Below are positions 55,170 to 64,000 of a stretch of 64,000 nt of DNA, in pieces (position 1 is the first letter of the stretch; each line of letters starts with the position of its first letter). Below the pieces are notes generated by a model. The model worked only from the letters and a program-made list of their open reading frames with translations, was not told the origin of the DNA and did not search any database. This DNA comes from Saccharicrinis aurantiacus (GTDB lineage Bacteria; Bacteroidota; Bacteroidia; Bacteroidales; Marinilabiliaceae), in NCBI RefSeq assembly GCF_001660705.2, contig NZ_LYBV02000007.1, forward strand, positions 310,001 to 374,000, given 5' to 3'. Position numbers and translations under genes: made by a program.

Positions 55170-57509
55170 TTATTCGCAACGAAGTGCCAGAATAGGATTT
55201 TGTTTGGCTACTTTAATAATATGAGTACTTACCACTGCAATTGAAATTAAGAAAGTACTAATACTTGTAACTAGGTATACCCAAATACCTATATTAGTTC
55301 TATAGGTAAAATTACTGAGCCAGTGTTCCATTAAAATGTATGATATGGGTATGGCAATTAAAATGGATAGTGAAACAATTAAACCAAACTGCTTATTTAT
55401 TATTAGTAGAATATCGGCTACACTAGCTCCGTTTATTTTTCGTATTCCAATTTCTTTGGTTTTGTTCTGAGCCACTAATAATGTCATACTTAACATGCCA
55501 ATTAAAGCGATTATTATACACCAAATAGTTACACATTTGATAAATAGTACCATCCGTTCTTCTTGTGCATAGAGTTTGTTACTTGCTTCGTTTACAAATT
55601 CTATTTCCAGATTTGCTTGCGGATCAAATTCTTTTGCAACAGTATTAATCTCATTAAAAAGCGTTTTATAATTACAGGGTTTTACTCTTAGAAATAAGTA
55701 ATCAAAATCATCAGAATTATCACTTAAATATAGTTGCAGCGGGCCTGTTTCGCTGTATAGTGAATTAATTTGTATGTTATTCATAACACCAATAATTTCT
55801 CCATACCCTTTATCTCCAGTACTCATTGTTTTACCCAATGCTTCATCGGGCCAGTTTATTTCAGCCACTGCTTTTTTGTTAATAATTACCTTACCCAAAT
55901 CAGCATCATTCTCGGTCTGAAAAGCTCGTCCTTCTTCTATATTTATATTAAAAAAGTTTATAAACTCTTTAGAAACCACCCATGTTTTAAAATTAACAAG
56001 CTTATCGTTTATTCCGGTACCCATGCCGTTGTTTACTGCACTTGGCACTTGATCGGCCAATGCATAATCTGCACAGAGTGATTTTTGGGTAATTTTATTT
56101 GTGAAAGCCTCGTGTTGCGTTTTTAAGCTCGAAGGTAATTTGACTTGAACTACCTGATCTGTACTAATGCCCGTATCAAAATTATACCAAAAGTTAAGTT
56201 GTTTACTAATTACTAAAACAGATATGGTTAACGTAACAGCCACAGTAAACTGAGTAGTTAATAGAATGTTTCGTACCAAGTAAGTTTTATTTTTAGCCAA
56301 TATTTTTCCTTTAAGGCCATCTGATAGAGGAGTATTTTTAATTTGTTTACTAGCCCAGTAAGAACCTGCAATTCCAAAGCAAACAGCTCCCAATATAAAG
56401 TATATAATATAGATGAGACGATCGTTTATTTGTAGTCCCTCGATATTTAATGCGGTCTGTAATTTATTATAAAATAATTGGTGAATAAGCAGTGAGATAC
56501 ATAAAGATATAAGGCACCATATTATTGATTCTATGATATTAATAAATTGGCCTTTTCTTTTAGAGTTCCCAAAAAAATGAAGTAGCGAATAGGTTTGGGT
56601 TTGATAAGGAACTTGTTCTCCTTTAAAGTTTATGTAATTCATCAATCCCATAACTATTATCATAATAACAAAGACTAATAAAACACTATAAATTAGTGGA
56701 TTTGACGAGCTAAATACAGTGTTACTTGTATCGAAATGGATATTCTTAAAGGCGCTCAACTTAAATAAAGGATTATCCTCAACAACAGTAAGTAAAGATT
56801 TAAAGGGTTGTATATCTGCCAGAAGATGATCTATTTGTTTCGATGTTGCTGCGGGTTTTGCATCAGGCCTTAGCTGCAAAAAAGAAATAAATCCCCAAGC
56901 TTTCTCACCAGTGCGTTTACTTTCTTCTATTATAGGATGTATAGAAGTGATCATATCGAACTGTATGGTTGAGGTTTTCGGAACGTCGTATAATATGCCC
57001 GCAACAGTGTACTGCTTCTCTTTTATCCAGATGATTTTATTTATGGAGGCTTCATCTCCAAAGAATTTACGAGCACATTGTTTTGTTAACAATACTTGAT
57101 TTGGCTTATTAAATACTGCGTTTATGCTAGAGCTTGCAACCTCAAAGTTGAACATCTCTAAAAAATGCGCATCTGTATATATTAACTTCTGTTCTTGTTT
57201 AAATGATGTGTTGTCGTTATAATCTAAAGAAACTTCTTCATTCTTTATTCTTAACAGAGTAGCATTGCTTACATCTGTTAATTTCCCCTCAACTAATTCA
57301 ATAATATTAATGGGTAATGCATCCTGATAAAGCGTAGTTTTTAAATGGTAAATGTTGTTTTTATGTTGTTTATCAAAACTTAACTCATAATCAATAAATA
57401 GTGTTAAGGTTATAATTCCTACGAATGTAACTACAAGACTAATTAAGGTAAGTAGGTTTGCCTTTTTATTTGCAAGTATTTTTCGTAGTAAGAGTTTCTG
57501 AATGATCAT
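55170..57509 (-). CDS. FtsX/MacB-like ABC transporter permease (second in operon)
   Basis: A 779-residue member of the series. The C-terminal FtsX motif is KEIGIRKINGA, but the first-half equivalent has decayed to SLLHFFGNSK, so the N-terminal half may no longer contact an ATPase normally. The periplasmic region shows the usual pattern around CARKFFGDEAS. The end is NPILALRCE, with C in place of Y. 25 bp lie before the next permease and 21 bp after the first. Confidence 0.92.
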   Translation of the reverse strand: MIIQKLLLRKILANKKANLLTLISLVVTFVGIITLTLFIDYELSFDKQHKNNIYHLKTTLYQDALPINIIELVEGKLTDVSNATLLRIKNEEVSLDYNDNTSFKQEQKLIYTDAHFLEMFNFEVASSSINAVFNKPNQVLLTKQCARKFFGDEASINKIIWIKEKQYTVAGILYDVPKTSTIQFDMITSIHPIIEESKRTGEKAWGFISFLQLRPDAKPAATSKQIDHLLADIQPFKSLLTVVEDNPLFKLSAFKNIHFDTSNTVFSSSNPLIYSVLLVFVIMIIVMGLMNYINFKGEQVPYQTQTYSLLHFFGNSKRKGQFINIIESIIWCLISLCISLLIHQLFYNKLQTALNIEGLQINDRLIYIIYFILGAVCFGIAGSYWASKQIKNTPLSDGLKGKILAKNKTYLVRNILLTTQFTVAVTLTISVLVISKQLNFWYNFDTGISTDQVVQVKLPSSLKTQHEAFTNKITQKSLCADYALADQVPSAVNNGMGTGINDKLVNFKTWVVSKEFINFFNINIEEGRAFQTENDADLGKVIINKKAVAEINWPDEALGKTMSTGDKGYGEIIGVMNNIQINSLYSETGPLQLYLSDNSDDFDYLFLRVKPCNYKTLFNEINTVAKEFDPQANLEIEFVNEASNKLYAQEERMVLFIKCVTIWCIIIALIGMLSMTLLVAQNKTKEIGIRKINGASVADILLIINKQFGLIVSLSILIAIPISYILMEHWLSNFTYRTNIGIWVYLVTSISTFLISIAVVSTHIIKVAKQNPILALRCE

Positions 57510-57530
57510 TGTATCGTTTTTTTAGATTCG

Positions 57531-59882
57531 TTACTCGTAACGTAATGATTTAACCGGATTTTGCTTGGCAGTATACAATACTCTAATGGCTACAATGGTG
57601 CAGATTATAATCAGCGGAACCACAATAGACAAAATGTAGAAAAGCGGATTGATGCTTTCGTGTTTTGGGTAATTCTTGAAATACTCATGCATAATTATAG
57701 TACCTATTGGCAAAGCTATTAGTGCTGCAATAAGTAATTGCTTGATGTATTTTTTCAAGTACAATGTTTGTATTGCTTGCACCGAGGCACCCATGATTTT
57801 GCGAAGTGCCAATTCTTTTAAACGCTTTTGTAAGTTAAAAACGGTAATGGCATAAATTCCAATTAGGCAAATGAAGAGGGCAATCATGCCACTGTAAGCA
57901 ACGGTTTGGCGTATGCTTTCTTCTTGCACATACATTTCTCTAAATTTATCCTCGTTATACCAACTGTAGCCTTTAAATTGAGCATCGTAACATTTAAATA
58001 TTGTATCGATATTATCCTTAATGCTATTCACATTTGCATTAGGGGTATATCGCACACTCATGTGGTTCATGTTATTTCCTGTGTTCGATATGGCCATTGG
58101 TCTTACTTTGGTTGCATTTCCTTCGTAAAAGAAATCGGATACCACACCAATTACCTCAACATTCATTCTCCAATCGCCCATATCAATGGTTCGCGTGTCG
58201 TTTGGTTTAAGGCCTAGTTTATCGGCAGCTGTTTTGTTTAAAATCACCACTTTTTGATTTCCTTTGTCATTGGCATTATAGAAGCGGCCCCATTCAAGAT
58301 TCAGCTCAAATAGATCACAAAAATCTTCTCGAACCCTATATTCATTTAAATCTTTATACTTTTCGCCGCTACCATTTAAACGTAGCATCTGTCCGCTGTA
58401 ACCCCCACCCATAGAATGGTTAGAGAAAGCAACCTTTGAAATACCCGGGATATTTTCTACCTCTTGCTTAATGCTTTCTAATTGATCGTCTAAGGATGCA
58501 TGTATACCACTGTATACAATTACATTTGAAGGGTTAAGACCCAAATCGCTTTTTTGTAAAAAATGAAGGTGTTGGTTAATTCCTGATAAAGTAAATAACA
58601 TTAACACTGCAGCTGCTAATTGCGTAATAATCATGGCTTGCGATAGCCAACTAGAACTTGATTTGGTGTTTTTGCTTTCGCGGAATATAGCATTGGTATT
58701 GTGTTTTACTAATGTAATTACAGGATATACCCCAGCTAATAATGTTGACATAATAAATACGGATACAGCCATTGCAATGCCTTTAAAACTAAATAACGTA
58801 GTCAATGGGATATCTCTATTGACCAAATCAGAAAAGAAGGGCATTATTTCGGCGGCTAGAATAAACGAGGCTATTAAAGCTATGGCATTGATTAAGCCCG
58901 ATTCAGCAATTAATTGTTTGATGATAGATTTATTATCAGCACCAGAAACTTTGCGGATTCCTATTTCCTTTAAGCGTTTTTGTCCTGTGGCTAAAAATAA
59001 ATTGATGCTATTAAATAGGGCAGCCAATAGTATAACGAGAGCAATAACCCCCACCATTATTACTTGCTTAATGTTACCAATAGGTTCTAGGTCAAAATCG
59101 GCTACGGTGAACAGGTGCATGCCTTCTAAAGGTTCAGCCTTGCTTACCATTTTTATTCCGAATTGTGCACCCCATTTGTCAAGAGCAGCCTGATTTGCCT
59201 GTTCAATTTTAGCAATTGCGGTATTCATTTCAACACCTTCTTTAATCAGGTAATAGGTGTTGAATTCCAAACTTTGCCACTTGTTAACCCCATTAGGCAT
59301 GGGTACCATTATATCGGCCTTAAAGTGAGAGTTCTTTGGTATATCTGGGTACACTGCACTCACAAAAAAATCTTCACGATTCAGCTTCAGCGCTTCTCCA
59401 ATTACATCAATCCTTCCAAAAATTTTATGAGCCATCTCTTCCGATAGCATAATAGAATTTTCATTGGCAAAGGGTTGTTTCGAAGCCAATGTAGGTTCAA
59501 ACCCAAATACATGAAAGAAAGTACTATCTACTTTTATTAAAGTAAGGTCGCCATAATTTTCACCATCTTTTTCAATATTAGCTTCAGAATTTCTTAATAA
59601 CTGATAGGCACATTCAATTTCAGGTACTTTACTTGGCATCTCGGTAAATGCACTTCTACGGCAAATAGGGATATATTCCATGCCATCTTCCATTTGCCAG
59701 CCAATAAGCATGCGAACTATTCTATGGGAATTAGGAAAATGCTTGTCGTAGCTTAGTTCGTGGTTTACATATGAAAAAAGAAGTAAGCAAACAGTTAAAC
59801 CTAATGTTAAACCTATTGAGTTTACTGCGAAACTTAAACGGTTTCGGCTTATGATGCGGATGGTATGTTTTAAGGAAAGCAT
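57531..59882 (-). CDS. FtsX/MacB-like ABC transporter permease (first in operon)
   Basis: A 783-residue permease directly after the ATPase gene (55 bp). The first-half motif KEIGIRKVSGA is the best preserved of the four, while the second-half one reads KELALRKIMGA. The periplasmic MacB-like part contains NENSIMLSEEMAHKIFG and the second-half domain ILNKTAADKLGLKPND. It ends NPVKSLRYE. The N-terminus begins LKHTIRIISRNRLSF, a typical amphipathic start for these proteins. It is the most likely direct partner of the ATPase. Confidence 0.92.
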   Translation of the reverse strand: MLSLKHTIRIISRNRLSFAVNSIGLTLGLTVCLLLFSYVNHELSYDKHFPNSHRIVRMLIGWQMEDGMEYIPICRRSAFTEMPSKVPEIECAYQLLRNSEANIEKDGENYGDLTLIKVDSTFFHVFGFEPTLASKQPFANENSIMLSEEMAHKIFGRIDVIGEALKLNREDFFVSAVYPDIPKNSHFKADIMVPMPNGVNKWQSLEFNTYYLIKEGVEMNTAIAKIEQANQAALDKWGAQFGIKMVSKAEPLEGMHLFTVADFDLEPIGNIKQVIMVGVIALVILLAALFNSINLFLATGQKRLKEIGIRKVSGADNKSIIKQLIAESGLINAIALIASFILAAEIMPFFSDLVNRDIPLTTLFSFKGIAMAVSVFIMSTLLAGVYPVITLVKHNTNAIFRESKNTKSSSSWLSQAMIITQLAAAVLMLFTLSGINQHLHFLQKSDLGLNPSNVIVYSGIHASLDDQLESIKQEVENIPGISKVAFSNHSMGGGYSGQMLRLNGSGEKYKDLNEYRVREDFCDLFELNLEWGRFYNANDKGNQKVVILNKTAADKLGLKPNDTRTIDMGDWRMNVEVIGVVSDFFYEGNATKVRPMAISNTGNNMNHMSVRYTPNANVNSIKDNIDTIFKCYDAQFKGYSWYNEDKFREMYVQEESIRQTVAYSGMIALFICLIGIYAITVFNLQKRLKELALRKIMGASVQAIQTLYLKKYIKQLLIAALIALPIGTIIMHEYFKNYPKHESINPLFYILSIVVPLIIICTIVAIRVLYTAKQNPVKSLRYE

Positions 59883-59937
59883 AATATTGAGATATTTGAG
59901 ATGATAAATTAGGGATGCGTTGAAAGGAAGTATCTAT

Positions 59938-60639
59938 TTATACACTTTGTAATTCAGAAACCTCGGCATTGGCTTTTTCGGTAATTACTTCGCCATCGAA
60001 AAGGTTAATTACATTATGCGCAAAACCAGCGTCGCGGTCGGAGTGAGTTACCATAATAATGGTGGTACCTTCTTGGTTAAGCTGTTGTAATAATTCCATT
60101 ACCTCTAAACCATTTTTCGAATCTAAGTTTCCCGTAGGCTCATCGGCCAATAGTAACTTTGGGTTGGTGACTACTGCGCGGGCAATGGCTACACGTTGTT
60201 GCTGACCACCCGACAGTTGCTGTGGAAAGTGCTTGGCTCTGTGGCCGATGTTTAAACGCTCCAACACTTCTTCTACACGTTTTTTGCGCTCGTTACTTTT
60301 CATTTTAAGGTAGGTAAGCGGAAGCTCAACGTTTTCGAATACATTTAGCTCATCAATTAAGTTAAAGCTTTGAAAGATGAATCCGATATTTCCCTTGCGG
60401 AACTGTGTACGTTGCGACTCTTTAAAGCCAGCTACCTCGGTACCATTAAAATAGTATTTGCCATTGGATGGATTATCTAACAAACCAATAATATTAAGTA
60501 GGGTAGATTTACCACAACCCGATGGTCCCATAATGGCTGCAAATTCGCCTTCTTTTACATGTAATGAAACGCTGTTTAAAGCCGTTGTTTCTACATCTTC
60601 TGTTCTAAATACTTTTGATAATTGCTCGGTTTTAATCAT
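59938..60639 (-). CDS. MacB/LolD-type ABC transporter ATPase
   Basis: A 233-residue cytoplasmic ATPase that powers the permeases downstream. Walker A GPSGCGKST is at residues 38-46. The signature LSGGQQQRVAIARA, Walker B LLLADEPTGNLD and the H-loop MVTHSD are intact. The family is that of MacB, LolD and FtsE, which work by mechanotransmission. No membrane-fusion protein or TolC-like gene is in the window, so a complete tripartite pump is not shown. It is the first gene of the operon, with a 185-bp upstream gap holding a sigma-54-like promoter. Confidence 0.97.
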   Translation of the reverse strand: MIKTEQLSKVFRTEDVETTALNSVSLHVKEGEFAAIMGPSGCGKSTLLNIIGLLDNPSNGKYYFNGTEVAGFKESQRTQFRKGNIGFIFQSFNLIDELNVFENVELPLTYLKMKSNERKKRVEEVLERLNIGHRAKHFPQQLSGGQQQRVAIARAVVTNPKLLLADEPTGNLDSKNGLEVMELLQQLNQEGTTIIMVTHSDRDAGFAHNVINLFDGEVITEKANAEVSELQSV

Positions 60640-60699
60640 GATAGTTATTGTTTAATGTTGATGTTTAAATGTTTTGTTATTTATTCTGATAAAGTACTT

Positions 60700-60715
60700 T
60701 GCTTAAAATATGCCA
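60700..60715 (-). promoter_or_regulatory. Candidate sigma-54 promoter of the ABC operon
   Basis: Minus strand TGGCATATTTTAAGCA has the -24 GG and -12 GC exactly 12 bp apart, as in the consensus TGGCACG-N4-TTGCA. It lies about 60 bp upstream of the ATPase ATG. Confidence 0.55.
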
Positions 60716-60768
60716 AACTTGTAAGTGTTTGATATGTTGTACTTAGTGATTTTTGTTTATTTGCAATG

Positions 60769-60808
60769 TGTCTAATTTATAGACAAGTGGTGTAAAAATA
60801 TTTGATAG
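60769..60808 (-). promoter_or_regulatory. Candidate upstream activator element for the ABC operon
   Basis: TGTCTAATTTATAGACA (60769-60785) is a perfect palindrome with 6-bp arms. The following GTGTAAAAATATTTGATAG (60790-60808) recurs exactly at 62163-62181, at the same distance (76 bp) from the -24 element. Confidence 0.55.
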
Positions 60809-60824
60809 GCAATTGTTGAATTCC

Positions 60825-62033
60825 TTATCCATCAATGGTTTTTATAAAGTTGGTAAAACGTTCTTCGGATGTATTCCCTTCTATCTCAATACTCGGAATG
60901 GTACCTATTTCTTCGTTGGAGCTACCATCGGCATTTAGCCCCATTAGTCCGGGGTATCTAACTACAATTCCACTGATGGGAAGGGTAAATAAGAAGGGAT
61001 CAGAACCAACACCGTCACCACCTGTAGTTTCTCCAACCACTTTTGCAAAACCAGTGTTAATACAGAAGTTAGCAAATGCTTCTGAAGAGGAATATACATT
61101 GCGGTCGGTTAGTACATAAATTTTCCCCCTATAATGAATAGATTTTTTATTGGGATGTAAAGACCAACTTGATTTCTTAAACAGATAGTCATCTTCATAT
61201 AATTCTTCTGGCATGTTGTATAGAGGAACACTATCAATAGGCATTCCTTCTAATTGGCCAGCAAAGTTGTAAAATTCAGCATTATCTTTAAACGCTGTGT
61301 AAGATGAATAATTTAATGTTGTGTTAGAGATGTACGGTACAATATTTTGCTGCCAGTAACGCGTATCTCCGCCTCCGTTTCCTTGTATATCAATAATTAG
61401 GTTTTCGTAGTTATTTAGGTTTTCGTAAAACTTGAGTAAAGCTTTTTTGTCTGCTTTTACATGCTCATACGAAAACGATTTAATATGCATTACTGCCAAG
61501 CTTTGATCTTCATAAATTTCGAAAGTGAGATTTTCAGTAGCCTTTGTATTGTCTGTGGGTTTTTTACTTTTCTTACTGGGGTGCAATTCTTGGTATATGT
61601 GTGCCCAATATTGATTCTTTTGTTTGGCATCGTTTTTCTTTAATTCTTGTAGATGTCTTTTGTACGATTTATGAGTCCACGATATCATTCTATATCGTGT
61701 AAACATATAATTGTAATACACAGTTGGCAATAAATCAGCGTGACCGCAATTGAGCTCATCCATAATGGCATCAATTTCTGCCAAATATTGTTTGTTGTTT
61801 TGTGTTTGGCTAATCCTAGTTTTATAAGCCTCGTAATTACCCAACCAATCAACCTGGTTTAAACGTTTATTTACTTCGAAATAAGGGAATGCCCCCTTTA
61901 GTTGAAAATATAAACTATCAAAGTCGGCTACTTTTTGTTCGGTGCTTAATGGGTTAGGGTTTGTTGCATTAACATTTGGAGATAGCACTAGGGCAATAAT
62001 TGCGATAAATATAGTTCTACTGAATGATAACAT
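60825..62033 (-). CDS. S41 family peptidase (C-terminal processing protease-like)
   Basis: A 402-residue exported protein with signal peptide (1-23, ending NVNA). The tail-specific-protease core has LIIDIQGNGGG, then the catalytic-serine strand VYSSSEAFANF and GETTGGDGVGSD. A PDZ domain is not obvious; the N-terminal part (about 30-200) is helical, as in S41 subgroups lacking PDZ. The promoter region matches that of the ABC operon, so the two are probably expressed together, perhaps to handle peptides or damaged envelope proteins (inference). Confidence 0.9.
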   Translation of the reverse strand: MLSFSRTIFIAIIALVLSPNVNATNPNPLSTEQKVADFDSLYFQLKGAFPYFEVNKRLNQVDWLGNYEAYKTRISQTQNNKQYLAEIDAIMDELNCGHADLLPTVYYNYMFTRYRMISWTHKSYKRHLQELKKNDAKQKNQYWAHIYQELHPSKKSKKPTDNTKATENLTFEIYEDQSLAVMHIKSFSYEHVKADKKALLKFYENLNNYENLIIDIQGNGGGDTRYWQQNIVPYISNTTLNYSSYTAFKDNAEFYNFAGQLEGMPIDSVPLYNMPEELYEDDYLFKKSSWSLHPNKKSIHYRGKIYVLTDRNVYSSSEAFANFCINTGFAKVVGETTGGDGVGSDPFLFTLPISGIVVRYPGLMGLNADGSSNEEIGTIPSIEIEGNTSEERFTNFIKTIDG

Positions 62034-62072
62034 AATAAATTAGTTTAGAGTGTTTATTGTTATCAATGCTAT

Positions 62073-62088
62073 ATCTGAAAATGTGCCA
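62073..62088 (-). promoter_or_regulatory. Sigma-54-like promoter of the S41 peptidase gene
   Basis: Minus strand TGGCACATTTTCAGAT has a strong -24 element and correct spacing, but the -12 reads GA where GC is expected. It lies about 40 bp upstream of the ATG. Confidence 0.4.
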
Positions 62089-62140
62089 AATGTTTAATGT
62101 GTTGAAAATTAGGATATATGCTTTTGGGGATATTTGTACT

Positions 62141-62181
62141 GTGTCAATTTATTTAACACCTAGTGTAAAAATATTTGATAG
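62141..62181 (-). promoter_or_regulatory. Candidate upstream activator element for the S41 peptidase gene
   Basis: GTGT (62141-62144) and ACAC (62156-62159) form an inverted repeat, followed by the same 19-bp block found at 60790-60808. The gene-free stretch 62034-62336 holds this, the promoter and one hairpin. Confidence 0.5.
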
Positions 62182-62276
62182 CTATTGATTTGAGTGCTCC
62201 CAGTTTAAGCGAACTCAGCTTATTAAGTATGTGACGAATTTAATGTGTTAGGAGCTTGTAAGTAAAATTGTTTTTA

Positions 62277-62310
62277 TAGCCTGAGCTAATGATGTATTTA
62301 ACTCAGGCTA
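62277..62310. terminator. Hairpin downstream of the beta-helix gene
   Basis: TAGCCTGAG (62277-62285) pairs perfectly with CTCAGGCTA (62302-62310). It lies 27 bp after the minus-strand gene, but lacks a T run in that direction. Confidence 0.4.
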
Positions 62311-62336
62311 ATACCTTAATATTAAAAATGTAAAGT

Positions 62337-63893
62337 TTATTTCTTTATAAAACGTAGGGTCTTTTTATCGCCAAGTTCTATAAAATAGATGCCTTTTTCT
62401 AAATCGCTTATATCAACATTTGTGCTAACAGAATTAGACTGAACCGATTTTTTAAGTTTTCCCATTCCATCATAAAAATTCAATGTAAACTCATTGTCAC
62501 ATTTAGGAATGCTTACAGTAATAACATTTGTAGCAGGATTAGGGAAAACTTTATAATCATCGCAAGTAGTGCTAAACTCCTGTTCTGTTGCAGAGATTGA
62601 TTTTAAACCTGCGGTATATTCAAAAGCCCCAATATCAACATTTCCAACTCGTGCATTTCCATCATAATCAACAGTTGGTGCCCCCGACCAAGTACCGGCG
62701 TTAATTGCAGGAGAATTCCAATTTAACCTAAAGTTACCTCCATTGGCATTTTTAAATTGAGGATTAGTGTTAAATAAATTTTTTGTTGTAGAAACACTAC
62801 CTGCAATATTTTTATAATCAGAATTTGAACTCTCATAGCAGATGTTATTATTAAATTGAAGTCCCCATGCACCCGAGAAATTTACTAATATTCCGTATCT
62901 GCCATTTTTATACATTGTATTATTATTACAACTAATGTTATAAATCTTTCCTGATCCTGCCGGATGCTTATAATACATTATACCATCTTCGGTATTGGAG
63001 TAGAATAAGTTGTTGTATATAGATATGCCATACACATCACCATTGCCTTCAGTCATAATGGCCATACCAGCACCAACATTATTACGCGAAATATTGTTAT
63101 AAACCTTAATATTACTAATTGTAGGCTTTGCAAAATTGAGCAAACCTCCTGCATCTAAGTATATTCCTCTTCTCGAAAGGTTATGAATATTATTGTATGC
63201 AATAATTCCATTTTTTGCCCCTTCTTTAATGTCGATACCTTCGCCTCCATTAATGGGATTCCCTCCATCATAAATTTCGTTACCAGTTACTTCAAATCCA
63301 ACAACACCATTGGCAATGGTTATGCACTCGTTCCAACCACCATTACAGGCCTTTTGAACCTTATTATTTTTAATTTTTACATTTCTGATGTTATTATAGT
63401 TTCCAGGATTTTGTCCATAAGCAACACCCCAAACAATAATGCCTGAAGCAAATGTGTTATAGGTATGGTTGTTTGTAATCTCAATATGCTCACTAGGACC
63501 CTCTATATAAAAACCATGTTTTCCATTCTGAACTTTAATGCCAGAAATGGCGATATAACTTTTTTTAGAAATAATGAAATAAGCGTTGTTAAGTACCACT
63601 TGTTTTTCGTGTCCGGGGTATGCTTTAAATATGATCCAGTTTGAAGAAGTACCACTGTTTTTAATAACTACGTTATTGTAATAGGAGCCCTTTTTAATAT
63701 AGATCTGGTCTCCTGCTTTTGCAGTATTTGCAGCTTTCTGAATTGTTTTCCAAGGTTTTCCTTCACTGCCATTATTACTATCGTTACCCCAGGTTGCAAC
63801 GTAATAGTTTGTAGCATTAATTGATACATTTATAAGTATCATGGTAATAAAGCAGATGAAAACTACCTTATTACTGAATTTTGTTTTTTTCAT
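62337..63893 (-). CDS. Parallel beta-helix protein with T9SS sorting domain
   Basis: A 518-residue secreted protein. The signal peptide ends about residue 27 (INATNYYVA). Residues about 30-100 contain the DUF1565/PL9-like start ATWGNDSNNGSEGKPWKTI, then regular Asn-rich rungs (IEITNNHTYN, VKIKNNKVQ, FEVTGNEIYDGG) typical of a right-handed beta-helix to about 390. The end of the helix is a VDIGAFEY motif. A type A sorting domain (KVFPNPATN to FIKK) forms the C-terminus. The fold suits polysaccharide lyases or other glycan-binding enzymes; no catalytic set is certain. Confidence 0.88.
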   Translation of the reverse strand: MKKTKFSNKVVFICFITMILINVSINATNYYVATWGNDSNNGSEGKPWKTIQKAANTAKAGDQIYIKKGSYYNNVVIKNSGTSSNWIIFKAYPGHEKQVVLNNAYFIISKKSYIAISGIKVQNGKHGFYIEGPSEHIEITNNHTYNTFASGIIVWGVAYGQNPGNYNNIRNVKIKNNKVQKACNGGWNECITIANGVVGFEVTGNEIYDGGNPINGGEGIDIKEGAKNGIIAYNNIHNLSRRGIYLDAGGLLNFAKPTISNIKVYNNISRNNVGAGMAIMTEGNGDVYGISIYNNLFYSNTEDGIMYYKHPAGSGKIYNISCNNNTMYKNGRYGILVNFSGAWGLQFNNNICYESSNSDYKNIAGSVSTTKNLFNTNPQFKNANGGNFRLNWNSPAINAGTWSGAPTVDYDGNARVGNVDIGAFEYTAGLKSISATEQEFSTTCDDYKVFPNPATNVITVSIPKCDNEFTLNFYDGMGKLKKSVQSNSVSTNVDISDLEKGIYFIELGDKKTLRFIKK

Positions 63894-63894
63894 T

Positions 63895-63972
63895 GTAAGA
63901 TCTTTTTTGAAGGTTTTGACACCTTCGTTTTAAAAATTATTTTATGATATTAAGGTAGTGTCAAGATCTTAC
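63895..63972. promoter_or_regulatory. Nested inverted repeats upstream of the beta-helix gene
   Basis: GTAAGATCTT (63895-63904) and AAGATCTTAC (63963-63972) are perfect 10-bp arms. Inside them TTGACAC (63916-63922) pairs with GTGTCAA (63958-63964). The outer left arm begins 2 bp from the ATG, so the structure could sequester the leader. Confidence 0.45.
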
Positions 63973-64000
63973 CGTTTGTGTAGAGTTCAATTGTTATCAG

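Overview
The window comes from an AT-rich member of the Bacteroidota, most likely a marine or sediment lineage near the Marinilabiliales. This is inferred from several things together: a compact murE-to-ftsZ cluster with a long MraY, a SusD-family protein, proteins ending in type IX secretion (T9SS) sorting domains, gene starts without clear Shine-Dalgarno sequences, and several TAnnTTTG-type -7 promoter boxes. No tRNA, rRNA, CRISPR array, transposase or integrase was seen.

Region by region. (1) 1-11560, plus strand: division and cell-wall cluster murE (5' end cut by the window edge), mraY, murD, ftsW, murG, murC, ftsQ, ftsA, ftsZ, then a yqeY-like gene and a strong terminator. (2) 11620-20119: housekeeping and accessory genes (nhaA, sugar-phosphate nucleotidyltransferase, ywbE, HI0933-like flavoprotein, marC, GNAT, ydeI-like) separated by repeat-rich gaps, including a G-rich array of about 11 degenerate units spaced 20-22 bp (16471-16700). 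(3) 20171-24874: a nitric-oxide-type signalling locus made of a single-domain receiver, an H-NOX heme sensor, a four-PAS histidine kinase, a stand-alone Hpt protein and a LytTR response regulator. (4) 24877-38492: a putative exopolysaccharide locus with a TPR/beta-barrel export protein, a Wzx-like flippase, a GT4 glycosyltransferase, a membrane-anchored glycoside hydrolase, a lipoprotein, a GT-C-like membrane protein and two tandem proteins that each fuse an intact receiver domain to a GT2 glycosyltransferase. (5) 38711-49013: a chimeric orphan SusD-like protein, an alkyl-sulfatase-like metallo-hydrolase lipoprotein, a DUF4114 T9SS cargo protein and a Tat-exported aldo/keto reductase. (6) 49222-62033: an operon of one MacB-type ATPase, four FtsX-like permeases and an EreA-like protein, beside an S41 peptidase gene. 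Both units are preceded by matching sigma-54-like promoters and upstream elements. (7) 62337-63893: a T9SS parallel beta-helix protein.

The most interesting reading joins regions 3 and 4. A 31-bp element holding two 9-bp half-sites 21 bp apart, the geometry used by LytTR regulators, lies upstream of both the first gene of the H-NOX phosphorelay and the second receiver-glycosyltransferase gene. The receiver domains fused to the glycosyltransferases keep all phosphorylation residues. The sequence therefore suggests that a gas-sensing phosphorelay controls polysaccharide synthesis by transcription and perhaps by direct phosphorylation of the glycosyltransferases. The fusion architecture and the repeated operator are seen in the sequence; the functional link is inference.
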